Counted from the first letter of the stretch, positions 34,893 to 44,456 are shown. The stretch: DNA of 64,000 bases from Actinomycetales bacterium (GCA_002919305.1 PKFB01000014.1:1-64000); one strand, 5' to 3'. A program made the numbers and translations. The notes: a model not told the origin generated them from the sequence alone.

Positions 34893-36041
34893 ATGGCCGA
34901 CCACACCCCCCGCTTTGATCGGCGCCGGCTGCTGAAGTCCGGCCTGGGAGTCGCCACCGCCGCCACCGCGGCCAGCCTCGGTAGCGGGGCACTTCTGTCG
35001 GGCACCGCGCACGCCACCACCGAAGATCCCTTCGGTTTCATCATCGACTGTGATTCGTGGGGCGCCCGGCCGCCGAGTAGCCCGTTGGTGATGAACCACC
35101 GCACTACTCGGAAGATCATCATTCATCACACCGCGTACCCCAACTCCACCGACTATTCCCTGGAACAGGCGATCTGGTTAGCCCGGGATATCCAGAACCT
35201 GCACATGGACACCAACGGCTGGTCAGACACCGGGCAGCATTTCACAATCAGCCGCGGTGGATACGTTCTCGAGGGCCGGCACCGCAGCCTGGAAGGCCTG
35301 ATCAGCGGCACCAGTCAGGTGACAGCCGCGCATTGTCCGGGGATGAACACGCAGGCCATCGGGATCGAAAACGAGGGGACCTACATCACCGAGACCCCCA
35401 CACCGCAACTGTTGGATTCACTGGTGCAGCTGTGTGTGACGATCTGCCGACAGTACGGGCTGCACGCACACAATATGTTCGGCCACTGGGATTTCCGGCA
35501 CACTCAGTGCCCCGGTATCGCCTTCTATCGATTGTTCCCGGAATTGCGACGCCGAGTCGCGGTGGGCCTAGGAACGCGGTTCCGTGACGTGCCCCGCCGT
35601 ACCTGGCCGGACGTCTACTCCAGCGTCTCCGGACCGGTGGTGGCGGTGGCGCAGTACCTGCTGCGCGCCCAGGGCTACCTCCATCTGCCGACCACCGGAA
35701 TCTTTACACCGGAGACCGTGGAGGCGGTTCAGGACTGGCAGTCCCGCAACGGGTTTGAGGTATCCATCGACGGCACCATGACCGACCCGACCTGGGAGAG
35801 CCTGGCGCCTCACCTTGACCGGCGTTCCCACGGGGAGGCCGTCAGCGCTCTGCAGTACATCTTGGGCCTGAAGGGGTACGCGGTGAGCGTCACGGGCGAG
35901 TACGACCGCGCCACCACGCGGGCCGTCAAAGAGCTTCAACGGCTGCACAACCTGCCGCCCCGCGGCACCGTGGACACCAGCACGTGGTGCGCGGTGGTGG
36001 GAGGCATCGTCCATGAGGAGTTCCGCGGCGTCCTGCGGTAA
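34893..36041 (+). CDS. Exported N-acetylmuramoyl-L-alanine amidase with two peptidoglycan-binding domains
   Basis: From the ATG at 34893 (AAGGGG upstream) this is 382 residues. A twin-arginine signal (FDRRRLLKSG) is followed by an Ala-rich core ending near AHA (40). The amidase_2/PGRP domain (about 50-215) has zinc ligands His78 (IIIHHT) and the His and Cys in FGHWDFRHTQCPG, spaced eight residues apart as in T7 lysozyme. Two PG_binding_1 repeats follow (about 245-305 and 315-375: VVAVAQYLLRAQGYL..., AVSALQYILGLKGYA...). It cleaves the bond between MurNAc and the stem peptide in cell walls, for remodelling or lysis of other cells. Single gene. Confidence 0.93.
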   Translation: MADHTPRFDRRRLLKSGLGVATAATAASLGSGALLSGTAHATTEDPFGFIIDCDSWGARPPSSPLVMNHRTTRKIIIHHTAYPNSTDYSLEQAIWLARDIQNLHMDTNGWSDTGQHFTISRGGYVLEGRHRSLEGLISGTSQVTAAHCPGMNTQAIGIENEGTYITETPTPQLLDSLVQLCVTICRQYGLHAHNMFGHWDFRHTQCPGIAFYRLFPELRRRVAVGLGTRFRDVPRRTWPDVYSSVSGPVVAVAQYLLRAQGYLHLPTTGIFTPETVEAVQDWQSRNGFEVSIDGTMTDPTWESLAPHLDRRSHGEAVSALQYILGLKGYAVSVTGEYDRATTRAVKELQRLHNLPPRGTVDTSTWCAVVGGIVHEEFRGVLR

Positions 36042-36201
36042 CGGATAACAATCGCCGACGATCGCGTGGGTCGGCCCGCGGCGGGAAAGCGCCGGCAGCT
36101 CCAAAGGCGCCACCGTAGATATCTGTGGTGGCCGGGATGCGGTGCGGTGTTGCTGGGCCGAGCCACGCGATACGGTGACGCCGCCGTCCACAATGATGAT
36201 C

Positions 36202-36654
36202 ATGACTGATGTCGAGATCCGCCGCGCCACCGCCACCGACGTTCCCGCCATCGTCGCTCTCCTCGCGGATGATCCTCTGGGAGCCACCCGTGAGAACCCC
36301 GACGACATGACCGAGTACCTACGGGCCTTCCGGGACATTGATGCTGACCCGCATCAGACGCTGGTGGTGGCCGAGCGGGAGGGGGAGGTCGTGGGCACCC
36401 TGCAGCTGACGATTATCCCTGGGCTGTCCCGGCAGGGCACCACCCGTGCGCTCATCGAAGCGGTGCGGGTACGCAGCGACCAGCGCGGCGTGGGTCTGGG
36501 GGCGCACCTGATGCAGTGGGCCGTGGATGAGGCGCGCCGTCGGGGATGCCGCATGGTCCAACTCACCTCGGATCGCAGCCGAGTCGACGCCCACCGGTTC
36601 TACCATCGTTTGGGATTCCAGGACACCCATCTGGGTTTCAAACTTATGCTCTGA
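36202..36654 (+). CDS. GNAT-family N-acetyltransferase
   Basis: A 150-residue acetyltransferase. The acetyl-CoA site is EAVRVRSDQRGVGLGAHLMQWAV and the late motif GCRMVQLTSDRSRVDAHRFYHRLGF is typical of small GNAT enzymes (FYxxLGF). The acceptor is unknown. Several in-frame ATGs occur (36193, 36196, 36202); the third starts closest to the family pattern MTDVEIRRATATDVPAI. There is no strong ribosome site, so the start is uncertain by three codons. It stands alone between the amidase and mannanase genes. Confidence 0.88.
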   Translation: MTDVEIRRATATDVPAIVALLADDPLGATRENPDDMTEYLRAFRDIDADPHQTLVVAEREGEVVGTLQLTIIPGLSRQGTTRALIEAVRVRSDQRGVGLGAHLMQWAVDEARRRGCRMVQLTSDRSRVDAHRFYHRLGFQDTHLGFKLML

Positions 36655-36875
36655 CATCCCGCCCACATATTGCGGGAATCCGCATTCTTCGCCTACGGTC
36701 TTCGTGGAGCTATTGCGCTTTTCCTTACCGGGATCGCGTGTTGTCATGGCGCCCCTTGGGTCAGGGGCGCTGATATTCACCGCCAATGGCGTCGACATTT
36801 TCGCCATTGGTTTCGAATGTTTCGCATTGCTGTGGCGACAATTGCAGCGCGATCCGAAAGACGGGAAAACAGGTC

Positions 36876-38726
36876 ATGAGACGTATGTTCCCACGCTCCC
36901 GGCTGACGCTCATTCTGGGAACCGGCTTATGTCTTCTCTTCGTACCTGTGGCCGCCGTGCTGACCACCACCAGTGCAGCCGGCTCATCACCGACCCTGTA
37001 TGAGGCTGAGGACGCCACCCTCACCGGAGTAACGGTCGAGAGTTCCATGCCGGGCTTCAGCGGCTCCGGTTATGTCACCGGATTTGACGAAAGCACCGAT
37101 GAGGTCACTTTCACTATCCTCGACAGCCCAGGTGGATTGCACGACCTGACGATCCGGTACGCCACACCCTACGGACAAAAGCACGCCACGCTGCTGCTGA
37201 ACGGCTCGGGCATGGGCGAGGTAGTGCTCACCGAGGTTGAGGGGTGGGCGACCGTGGCCGCTGGCCGGTTGAATCTGCGACCGGGCGAGAACACGGTGAC
37301 GATCCGCAGTAACTGGGGTTGGTACCACATCGACGCGATCACTGTGGCGCCGTCCCCAGAACCCCCGCCGCACCAGGTGACCGCGGACCTGGCCAACCCC
37401 AACGCGTCGCCCTCGACACGGGCGCTGATGCGCTACCTGGTTGACCACTATGGCCGCAACATCCTCTCCGGTCAGCAGGACTACGAAAGCATTGAATGGC
37501 TCAGGGGCAATGTGGGCCGTCTGCCGGCGATCGCCGGGTTGGACATGATGGATTACTCACCCAGCCGGGTGGAGCGCGGCGCTACCTCCCGAGAGGTGGA
37601 GAACGCTATCGACTGGGACGCCCGCGGCGGCATCGTCACCTTCTGCTGGCACTGGAACGCGCCCACCGGACTGATTGACGAGCCCGGTCGGGAATGGTGG
37701 CGTGGCTTCTACACCGACGCGACCACATTCAACGTCGCGGAAGCGCTGGCCGACCCCACCTCCACCGAGTATCAGCTGTTGCTCCGTGACATGGACGCCA
37801 TCGCCGCTCAGCTGCAGCGGCTGGAGGACGCTGACGTCCCGGTACTGTGGCGCCCGTTGCACGAGGCCGAGGGTGGCTGGTTCTGGTGGGGTGCTCACGG
37901 GCCGGAGCCGGCGCGGCAGCTGTGGCGGTTGATGTTTGACCGGTTCACCAACTACCACCACCTGGACAACCTGATCTGGGTGTGGAACTCCGCCTCCCCC
38001 GAGTGGTATCCCGGCGATGACGTCGTGGACATCGTCAGCTCCGACCACTACCCGCCGGTGGGGGACCACGGCCCGCTCAGCGGGGCCTATCAGCGCCTGG
38101 TGGAGCTCGGCGGTGACCGCAAACTAGTGGCGCTGACCGAGACCGGGTCGATCCCCGACCCGGATGAACTGATCGCCTACCGCGCCGACTGGAGCTGGTT
38201 CGTCACCTGGAGCGGCTCGTTCATCGAGGACGGTCAGTACAACCCGCTGGACTTCCTGCAGCGGGTCTACAACCACCCCTACGTCATCACGCTCGACGAA
38301 CTCGAGGACTTCAAGAACTGGCCCGACACGACGCCGAGTGGACCGCCTAGTTCACCGAGCGAGTCACCCACGGCAGAACCCACCGACAGCGTCCCGCCCA
38401 TCAGCGGGTCCCCATCCCAGCCGGTGAAGGGGTGCAGCGTCACCTACCGGATCATTATCCAGTGGCCTGGTGGTTTCCACGGTGAGGTCATTGTGACCAA
38501 CACCGGAAGCGTCCCGATCGATGGCTGGACGGTGCAGTGGGCCTTCACCGACGGTCAGACGATCACCCACATCTGGAACGCCACGCTCACGAGTACCTCT
38601 CCGGTGACGGTGCAGAGCGTGGCGTACAACAGTCGGCTGGACCCCTCGGCTAGCACCACGTTCGGGTTCCTGGGCACCTACCAAGGCGCCAACAGCGTGC
38701 CGGCCGTGATCTGTATCGCGAGCTGA
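36876..38726 (+). CDS. Secreted beta-mannanase CBM35-GH26-CBM2
   Basis: A 616-residue modular enzyme that cuts beta-1,4-mannan. The signal peptide (about 1-35) is followed by a CBM35-type module (about 40-158, LYEAEDATLTGVTVESS... WGWYHIDAITV). The GH26 catalytic domain (about 165-485) has acid/base Glu330 (WRPLHEAEGGWFWWG) and nucleophile Glu422 (ALTETGS). A Pro/Ser/Thr linker (about 488-517) leads to a CBM2 cellulose-binding module (about 518-616) with its terminal disulfide pair (GCSVTY... VICIAS) and surface Trp residues. The layout suits mannan in plant walls held on cellulose. The start at 36876 gives the correct signal peptide; the frame is open back to 36786. I see no CebR box upstream. 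Confidence 0.94.
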   Translation: MRRMFPRSRLTLILGTGLCLLFVPVAAVLTTTSAAGSSPTLYEAEDATLTGVTVESSMPGFSGSGYVTGFDESTDEVTFTILDSPGGLHDLTIRYATPYGQKHATLLLNGSGMGEVVLTEVEGWATVAAGRLNLRPGENTVTIRSNWGWYHIDAITVAPSPEPPPHQVTADLANPNASPSTRALMRYLVDHYGRNILSGQQDYESIEWLRGNVGRLPAIAGLDMMDYSPSRVERGATSREVENAIDWDARGGIVTFCWHWNAPTGLIDEPGREWWRGFYTDATTFNVAEALADPTSTEYQLLLRDMDAIAAQLQRLEDADVPVLWRPLHEAEGGWFWWGAHGPEPARQLWRLMFDRFTNYHHLDNLIWVWNSASPEWYPGDDVVDIVSSDHYPPVGDHGPLSGAYQRLVELGGDRKLVALTETGSIPDPDELIAYRADWSWFVTWSGSFIEDGQYNPLDFLQRVYNHPYVITLDELEDFKNWPDTTPSGPPSSPSESPTAEPTDSVPPISGSPSQPVKGCSVTYRIIIQWPGGFHGEVIVTNTGSVPIDGWTVQWAFTDGQTITHIWNATLTSTSPVTVQSVAYNSRLDPSASTTFGFLGTYQGANSVPAVICIAS

Positions 38727-38738
38727 GCCATCCCAGGG

Positions 38739-38776
38739 CGCGCGGGACCGGCATACGGGCTGAGCGATCCCGCGCG
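38739..38776 (+). terminator. Terminator of the mannanase gene
   Basis: Stem CGCGCGGGA / TCCCGCGCG (38739-38747 with 38768-38776), 12 bp after the stop. Confidence 0.7.
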
Positions 38777-38840
38777 TCCGGTTCTCCCACCCGCGTACCT
38801 CACCGCCGGTCCGCTAGGCGGTGGGGTACGCCCAGGCCGC

Positions 38841-39398
38841 TTACTGCGGCTCGCCGCGCAGCAGCGCGCGGACCCGCATCAGGGCGAAGCCCAGCAGATT
38901 CAGACCCCGCCATTGGCTCGGATCGGTGGCGCGTGGATCGCTGTCTCTCAAGCCGATTCCCCAGATCCGGTCCCGTGGACTGGCCTCCACCAGGACCCGT
39001 TCGCCGGTATCGAGCAGGTAGCGGCGCAGGTCGGGGTGCTGGCCGAACTTGGCGAGATTGCCCTCAACCACGATCCCGTACCGTTGCGCCTCCCACACCT
39101 CCTGCTCGAACCCGCGTACCTGACGCCCCAGGGCCTTGGCCCGACTAGGGTGCGTGGCACGCAGGATCCGGTCGGCCATGTCGTGGTCGTTGAACAGCGT
39201 CGCCTTCCGCCACATCATGTAGTGCTCGGCGGTGGGGAAGCGCACACCGTCAACAGTGAAATCAGCCGGCCACCACTGGCTTAAGCAGCCGGCTCCAACG
39301 CCGCCGTCACGCGGCGGTCGATGCCCCCAGAAAAACAGGAATTCGACCGTCCCGCCGCGTGTGATGAATGTGGTCAGATCAGCGACCGAGTCGAGCAT
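38841..39398 (-). CDS. NADAR-family protein (YbiA-like)
   Basis: A 185-residue protein of the NADAR (NAD and ADP-ribose) family. LFFWGH, CLSQWWPADFTVDGVRFPTAEHYMMWRKATLF, ILRATHPSRAKALGRQVRGFEQEVWEAQRYGIVVEGNLAKFGQHPDL and ASPRDRIWGIGL are in the family order. YbiA removes sugar-type damage by-products by cleaving an N-glycosidic bond, and other members reverse guanine ADP-ribosylation. Both are family knowledge; which applies here is open. No DarT-type toxin or riboflavin genes are adjacent, so it is likely a housekeeping hydrolase. Confidence 0.88.
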   Translation of the reverse strand: MLDSVADLTTFITRGGTVEFLFFWGHRPPRDGGVGAGCLSQWWPADFTVDGVRFPTAEHYMMWRKATLFNDHDMADRILRATHPSRAKALGRQVRGFEQEVWEAQRYGIVVEGNLAKFGQHPDLRRYLLDTGERVLVEASPRDRIWGIGLRDSDPRATDPSQWRGLNLLGFALMRVRALLRGEPQ

Positions 39399-39793
39399 GG
39401 TGGGAGTGTGACGGCCGTACCGGCCGAGGGAAACCGATTATTGGATTCTGGGTGATGGCCCATCCCGACGGTGATGCTCTATCCCAACGGTGACGGCCCG
39501 CTGGCAGCGCCAGCAGGCCTGGCCGGTGGGCCGGCGTCAGCTCCCATCGCGAAGCAGGGCCTCAACGCCGGTGGGGGAGGAGTACCAGTGGCGATTCGCA
39601 GGCAAGCCCACCGTGGCGCTGAGGCCCTGTTGTCAGAGGTGATCGACTAAGACGCCCGTGGAGATGAAAGCCATGGCGTACCCTCACTTTCCCAGGGGTG
39701 CTCCGGAGCCGCCACGCCGGCTGGTCACCCGCGCGATCGGTGACGAAAACCGATGCCGGTTTCCGTCGTCAGGAAAGCGGGGCGGTTCAGCGT
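39399..39793. other. Intergenic region
   Basis: No supported gene. Two imperfect 15-bp direct copies (atcccGacggtgaTg and atcccAacggtgaCg) lie near 39463-39495. Confidence 0.4.
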
Positions 39794-40288
39794 TTACAGC
39801 TTCACTTCCCGCAACGCGCCGGTGGTGACGTCGTAGACGAAGCCGCGTATCGATTCCTTGTGGGGGATGAACGGGTCGGCGGTGATGCGGCGGATGGACT
39901 GGCGGACATCCTCGTCCAGGTCGGTGAACGTCTCAGCCGCCCAGGAGGGCCGGATTCCGGTCTCCCGCTCGATCGTCTCCTTAAACTGCGCGTCGGTGAA
40001 GGTGAGCATGCCGCAGTCGGTGTGGTGGATCAGGATGATCTCAGTGGTCCCCAACAGGCGCTGACTGATCGCCAGGCTGCGCAGCACGTCAGCAGTGACC
40101 GCGCCGCCGGCGTTCCGGATGACATGGGCGTCCCCTTCAGACAGTCCGAGCAACCCGTAGGGGTTCAGGCGGGCGTCCATGCAGGCGACCACCGCCACGT
40201 TGCGCCCTGGGGGCAGGGGCAGGTGGCCCTTGTCGAAGTTCGCGGCGTACTGCTCAGCGTTGGCGAGCAGCTCATCTGTCACGCTCAT
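39794..40288 (-). CDS. Beta-class carbonic anhydrase
   Basis: A 164-residue zinc enzyme that interconverts CO2 and bicarbonate. The metal site is Cys36-x-Asp38-x-Arg40 (ACMDARLNP) with HHTDCGM (His89, Cys92), the order of the compact actinobacterial beta-CA group. IRNAGG is also conserved. It is short compared with plant-type enzymes, but complete. AAGGAGGTAG precedes the ATG, a strong ribosome site. Monocistronic. It probably supplies bicarbonate to carboxylases or buffers pH. Confidence 0.94.
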   Translation of the reverse strand: MSVTDELLANAEQYAANFDKGHLPLPPGRNVAVVACMDARLNPYGLLGLSEGDAHVIRNAGGAVTADVLRSLAISQRLLGTTEIILIHHTDCGMLTFTDAQFKETIERETGIRPSWAAETFTDLDEDVRQSIRRITADPFIPHKESIRGFVYDVTTGALREVKL

Positions 40289-40546
40289 GGCTACCTCCTT
40301 TGTCGGTCCACCGCACCGTATCGATTTCTCTTGTAAACCGCTAGGAAATGTAGGTCACTCTTTCGGTGACAAACAGCCGCCACGCCGTGGCTCTTAGCGA
40401 TGGGGCCTCATGACCGGTCAAACGCCGATGCGCCGTGAACGGTTCTGCGGGGATGGTGTGTCGTGCATGCCGCAGCCACCATGGGGATACAGGCTGCAAC
40501 CCTGCGCTCGCATGGGTACCTGTCAGGTACGCGAAGGAGAGCGGTG

Positions 40547-41449
40547 ATGTCCGTGCCAGCCGACCCCGCCACCGATAACCCCGGCCCCTGCCTGACGCGT
40601 GAGGCGCTGCTGTGGGCCGTGATATCAGCGGTGGTCGCCGGGGCGCTGAGCGCGGTGCTGGCCGTGATGCAGCTCGGAGTCGGCCACGCGTTAGAGCTGA
40701 CCCGCCTGAACGGTGCGTTCGACAGTGAGTTTTGGGGCGGCGCACCGGTGACCCTGCTGCTGTGGTGGTGCGCCCTCGCGCCTCCGGTGACTATCGCCGT
40801 GATCGCGCGCTGGGTGCCGCGCCCATGGGAGCGACTGCTGACGGTGCCTGCCGCCATGATCGGTGTCCTGGTCGCCGCCCCGTTGGCGGAGGCGTTGGCT
40901 GGGCCGTCTTATCAGGAGCGGCTCGACTCCGCGGTGGTGGTCGGCGCCGTGCTCGGGGGCGTGGTAGCGCTGCTGACCGCCCTCCTGCCGGTCGTCGGGT
41001 GGGGTGTGGCGGCGCACGCGGCGTCGGTTTGGTTGGTGGCGGCGCTGGCTCTTCTCCTAGGGGCGAGCCCGTGGATGTACGCGGGGCAGGTGAGCGTCGC
41101 CGAGTGGCGGGTTCATGTGGCCGGGCTTAGCGGCGCGGGGTTCCCGGGGCGGCTTGGCCTGCACATCGAGGACAGCTTGATCGTGGCGGTCATCCTCACC
41201 GTCCTGTGTGGACTGCTGGCGGCGGTGGTGGCTCGGGCGCGCCGATCCTGGTGGCGCGGCGCGCTCGCCGGCGTTATCGGGCCGGCGCTGGCGTTGCTGA
41301 CGTACCTGGTCGACGGGGACCGCCTCGTGGGAGCTAACGCGGACGCCTTCGTGATGGCGGCCCTCCTGACACTGGTGGCTCTCCCGGTGACTGTCGTGGG
41401 CGCCGGCCTCGGCGCTGTCATGGGTGTTCAGCGAATCGCGGCGCGTTGA
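40547..41449 (+). CDS. Hypothetical multi-pass membrane protein
   Basis: A 300-residue protein with about eight hydrophobic segments. It has no recognised domain, no ABC or transporter motif, and short Arg-rich loops (ARARRSWWR, RWVPRPWER) that would face the cytoplasm. The frame opens at 40463, but GAAGGAGAG before the ATG at 40547 sets the start. It lies between divergent carbonic anhydrase and converging ArsR genes and has no operon partner. I cannot assign a function. Confidence 0.72.
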   Translation: MSVPADPATDNPGPCLTREALLWAVISAVVAGALSAVLAVMQLGVGHALELTRLNGAFDSEFWGGAPVTLLLWWCALAPPVTIAVIARWVPRPWERLLTVPAAMIGVLVAAPLAEALAGPSYQERLDSAVVVGAVLGGVVALLTALLPVVGWGVAAHAASVWLVAALALLLGASPWMYAGQVSVAEWRVHVAGLSGAGFPGRLGLHIEDSLIVAVILTVLCGLLAAVVARARRSWWRGALAGVIGPALALLTYLVDGDRLVGANADAFVMAALLTLVALPVTVVGAGLGAVMGVQRIAAR

Positions 41450-41495
41450 GCTGGAGGGGCGACGCGCTACGCCGATGGGTTTGGGGACCCGGCGA

Positions 41496-41912
41496 TCAGG
41501 ACTCCGCTGCCTGCTCGGGCGCTTGGCCGGGTGTTGAGCCCGGATCGGCGCAGCAGGCCTGGGCTCCCTCGGCGGTGACGGCGGCGAGGCTGGCTAACAG
41601 CTGCACCGGGGTGGCGAGCTGTTCACAGCAGAGGGTGTAGAGGTTGGCGCGGCCGCGCGGGGTGACGGTGACCAGACCCTGCTCCCGCAGCGCGGCGAGG
41701 TGATGGCTGACTAGGGTCTGGGTCAGGCCGGTGGCGTCGGTCAGTTCGCGGACGGTGTGGGCCCGTTCGGCCAGCAGGAGCAGGATCGCCAGGCGGTTTT
41801 CATCCGCGAGGGCTTTGAAGGTGGGGACGAGGGCATGGGCGAGCTGGCGGACCCGGGGCGCGTGGGCGGGGTCGGTGAGAGGGAAGGTACGCACGTCAAC
41901 AGCGGATGCCAT
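41496..41912 (-). CDS. ArsR/SmtB-family metalloregulator
   Basis: From ATG 41912 this is a 138-residue winged-helix repressor. The HTH core is TVRELTDATGLTQTLVSHHLAALREQGLVTVTPRGRANLYTL. Possible metal- or arsenite-sensing thiols are the paired cysteines in YTLCCEQL and ACCADPGS near the C-terminus. They are outside the classical alpha3 ELCVCDL box, so the site would be of an atypical actinobacterial kind. It is divergent from the ArsO-like flavoprotein with a 99-bp shared promoter containing an inverted repeat (41950-41973), so it probably represses both. Confidence 0.88.
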   Translation of the reverse strand: MASAVDVRTFPLTDPAHAPRVRQLAHALVPTFKALADENRLAILLLLAERAHTVRELTDATGLTQTLVSHHLAALREQGLVTVTPRGRANLYTLCCEQLATPVQLLASLAAVTAEGAQACCADPGSTPGQAPEQAAES

Positions 41913-41949
41913 GGCCCTATTGAAGCACTGAAACACCTACCCTCCTTGC

Positions 41950-41973
41950 TATCAACAACATCTGCTGTTTATA
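41950..41973. promoter_or_regulatory. Candidate ArsR operator
   Basis: TATCAAC-N10-GTTTATA, an inverted repeat with six of seven positions matching, in the only AT-rich part of the shared promoter between the ArsR gene and the flavoprotein gene. Confidence 0.6.
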
Positions 41974-42011
41974 TGAACATCGACTGGTGAATCTGTGGGG
42001 AAGGAAGAGCC

Positions 42012-43574
42012 ATGGCGGACAGCGGTACGTGGCACAACCTGCCGGTGCTCGTCATCGGTGCCGGGCCGGTGGGGCTGGCTGCGGCGGCGCACCTGGCGGA
42101 GCGGAACCTGCCGTTTGTCGTGGTTGAGGCCGGTGACAGCCCCGGGGCAGCGGTACGCGAGTGGGGGCACGTGCGGCTGTTTTCGCCGTGGCAGTACAAC
42201 ACCGACGCGGCGGCGCGACGGCTGCTCGAACCTACCGGGTGGACGCCCCCACCCGGGGACGAACTGCCCACGGGCGCGGAACTGGTCGATGCCTACCTGG
42301 CGCCGCTGGCCGCCCACCCGGCCCTGGCACCCCACATCCGCTACCGCTCCCGGGTAGTGGCGATCTCCCGGGACGGCATCGACCGGGTCCGTACCGCAGG
42401 CCGTGAACAGGCACCGTTTGTCATACGCATGGCCGACGGAGAGGAGCTGTTGGCGCGAGCGGTGATCGACGCCTCCGGTACCTGGCGTACCCCCAATGTG
42501 TTGGGGGTCAACGGGCTGCCGGCCCATGGCGAAACCGACCCGGCCCTGGCAGGGAAGATCACCGGTGCACTGCCGGATGTCCTTGGCGCCGACCGGGACC
42601 GCTTCGCCGGCCTGCACACCCTCGTCGTGGGCGCCGGACATTCTGCGGCCAACACCCTGTTGGCATTGGCTGAGCTGGCCGAGCAGGAGCCGGGCACCAC
42701 GATCACGTGGGCGGTACGCGGCGGCGACCTGGGACGGGCCTTCGGGGGTGGTGACGCCGACGCGTTGCCAGGACGCGGTGCGCTCGGTACCGGGCTGCGG
42801 TTGTTGGTGGAGTCCGGACGGGTGGCGGTGCGGACCGGCTTCGGGGTGCGGGCTGTGCGCCTCACCCCTGACGGGCGCGTGGAGGTGACGCCCCGCATCG
42901 GAGAATCGATCGTGGTCGATCGGGTGGTGTCGGCGACCGGGTTCCGCCCCGACCACAGCATCGCCTCGGAGCTGCGTGTGAATCTCGATCCGGCATTGGG
43001 GTGTACGCGGGCCCTGGCGCCGTTGATCGATCCGAACGTGCACTCCTGCGGCACCGTTCGACCACACGGGGTCGACGAGTTGGCTCACCCGGAGCCGGGG
43101 TATTTCGTGGTGGGGATGAAGTCCTACGGTCGTGCCCCCACCTTTCTGCTCGCCACCGGGTACGAGCAGGTCCGCTCCATCACCGCGGCGTTGGCCGGAG
43201 ACTGGGAGGCCGCCCGCGCGGTTCACCTGGAACTACCGGAGACAGGGGTGTGCTCAGCGACCGCCGGTGCCCGCGCGGTCGCCGCTGACGTCGCCGCCCG
43301 CCTCGGGCTGCCTGCGGACTTGCCGGTGAAGCTGGTCTCGGCCGCGATCGGGCATCTGGCCACCACCTCCGACCTGCAGGCTGCTGTCCAGGCCGCCGCC
43401 AGAGACCTCGGCTTGGCGCCAGACACGGCTCTGACGTTGGCGGCCGCCATCGCTGACCAGATCCAACCCCTTACCGGCGCGAACACCGCAGTCCAGGCTA
43501 CGAAGAACACATCGACCGGGGAGCTGCTCCCCCTCACACCCGTCTCCACACAGGGCGGCTGCTGCAACGGTTGA
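42012..43574 (+). CDS. FAD/NAD(P)-dependent flavoprotein, ArsO-like
   Basis: A 520-residue flavin-containing oxidoreductase. The FAD site is VLVIGAGPVGLAAAAHLAE (Gly at 16, 18 and 21), the second dinucleotide site is LVVGAGHSAANTLLAL (about 204-219) and the late ATGFRPD motif is typical of flavin monooxygenases. FSPWQYN near residue 58 is seen in the flavoproteins linked to arsenic operons (ArsO). The C-terminal 90 residues, beyond the flavin domain, end in a Cys pair (GGCCNG) suited to binding a soft metal or arsenic. A divergent ArsR gene with a candidate operator supports arsenic or metal stress, but no arsB, acr3 or arsC is near. Confidence 0.82.
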   Translation: MADSGTWHNLPVLVIGAGPVGLAAAAHLAERNLPFVVVEAGDSPGAAVREWGHVRLFSPWQYNTDAAARRLLEPTGWTPPPGDELPTGAELVDAYLAPLAAHPALAPHIRYRSRVVAISRDGIDRVRTAGREQAPFVIRMADGEELLARAVIDASGTWRTPNVLGVNGLPAHGETDPALAGKITGALPDVLGADRDRFAGLHTLVVGAGHSAANTLLALAELAEQEPGTTITWAVRGGDLGRAFGGGDADALPGRGALGTGLRLLVESGRVAVRTGFGVRAVRLTPDGRVEVTPRIGESIVVDRVVSATGFRPDHSIASELRVNLDPALGCTRALAPLIDPNVHSCGTVRPHGVDELAHPEPGYFVVGMKSYGRAPTFLLATGYEQVRSITAALAGDWEAARAVHLELPETGVCSATAGARAVAADVAARLGLPADLPVKLVSAAIGHLATTSDLQAAVQAAARDLGLAPDTALTLAAAIADQIQPLTGANTAVQATKNTSTGELLPLTPVSTQGGCCNG

Positions 43575-43787
43575 GCATCGCGACGGTGGCCCGTCAGTCG
43601 ACAGTGGACCACTCCTGCGGCCTGGCAGGCCAGTGGCGTCCTGACCGTAACCGACCTGACCACACGGCACGGGGAGGGCCGATGGGGTGCCCTGCCCTCC
43701 CCGCTGTAGTGAACCCGCCGGTCGTGGCTGGTAGGGCGATGGTCTCCTGAGCGACGCAGACCTGCGGCCACGCCGCAGATAGCACGG

Positions 43788-44456
43788 TCAGCGCTCCGTG
43801 AAGTGGTGCTGGAACCACTCGACGGTGTAGCGGACAACGGTGTCCAGCGCTCCCGGCTCCTCGAACAGGTGGCCGGCGCCGGGTACGATCCGCAGCTCAC
43901 AGGGCCTGGCTGTCAACTCCTGAAAGGCCCGCCGGTTCAGCTTTACCACCGTGGTATCCGCACCACCGACGATGAGCAGGGTGGGGGCGCGGACCAGACG
44001 CAGCGCGGGCCCCGCGAGATCCGGACGGCCTCCCCGGGACACGATCGCCGCGACCAGGTGAGGGCGGCGGGCGGCCGTCATCAGGGCCGCGGCGGCGCCG
44101 GTGCTGGCGCCGAACAGCCCGATCGGCCGGTCGGTGAGGGTACGCGCGTACTCCACGGCGGCCGTCAACCGGTCGCACAGTAAAGCAATGTCGAACCGGT
44201 ACGTAGCGGTCAGCACATCCCGCCGGGCCTCATCGACGGTGAGGAGATCCACCAACAAGGTGGCCAGACCGGACTCCTGAAGGGCGTCTGCGACATAGGT
44301 GTTACGCGGGCTGTGCCGGTTAGAGCCGGAGCCGTGCGCGAAGAGCACCAAGCCGATGGGATCCGGCGGCTCGGTGAGATCAGCGGACAGCGGCACGGTG
44401 CCGCCGGCCACCGGCGCCTGAATCGTGACCAGATCTTCCCGAGCCGGTCGGGGCAT
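43788..44456 (-). CDS. Alpha/beta-hydrolase, dienelactone-hydrolase-like
   Basis: A 222-residue alpha/beta-hydrolase. The nucleophile is Ser in LFGASTGAAAAL (GxSxG), the acid Asp is in LLIVGGADTTVV, and the base His is in VPGAGHLFEEPG. The early LVLFAHGSGSNRHSPRN supplies the oxyanion hole. This short form, often found alone or fused to a phosphoribosyltransferase in actinomycetes, is annotated as dienelactone-hydrolase-like, but its substrate is not established. No operon partner. The flanking 43575-43787 shows no gene. Confidence 0.87.
   Translation of the reverse strand: MPRPAREDLVTIQAPVAGGTVPLSADLTEPPDPIGLVLFAHGSGSNRHSPRNTYVADALQESGLATLLVDLLTVDEARRDVLTATYRFDIALLCDRLTAAVEYARTLTDRPIGLFGASTGAAAALMTAARRPHLVAAIVSRGGRPDLAGPALRLVRAPTLLIVGGADTTVVKLNRRAFQELTARPCELRIVPGAGHLFEEPGALDTVVRYTVEWFQHHFTER

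Noticed and set aside
41952-43226. A 424-codon minus-strand frame over the flavoprotein gene
   Set aside because: Shadow of the ArsO-like gene; no motifs, biased composition.
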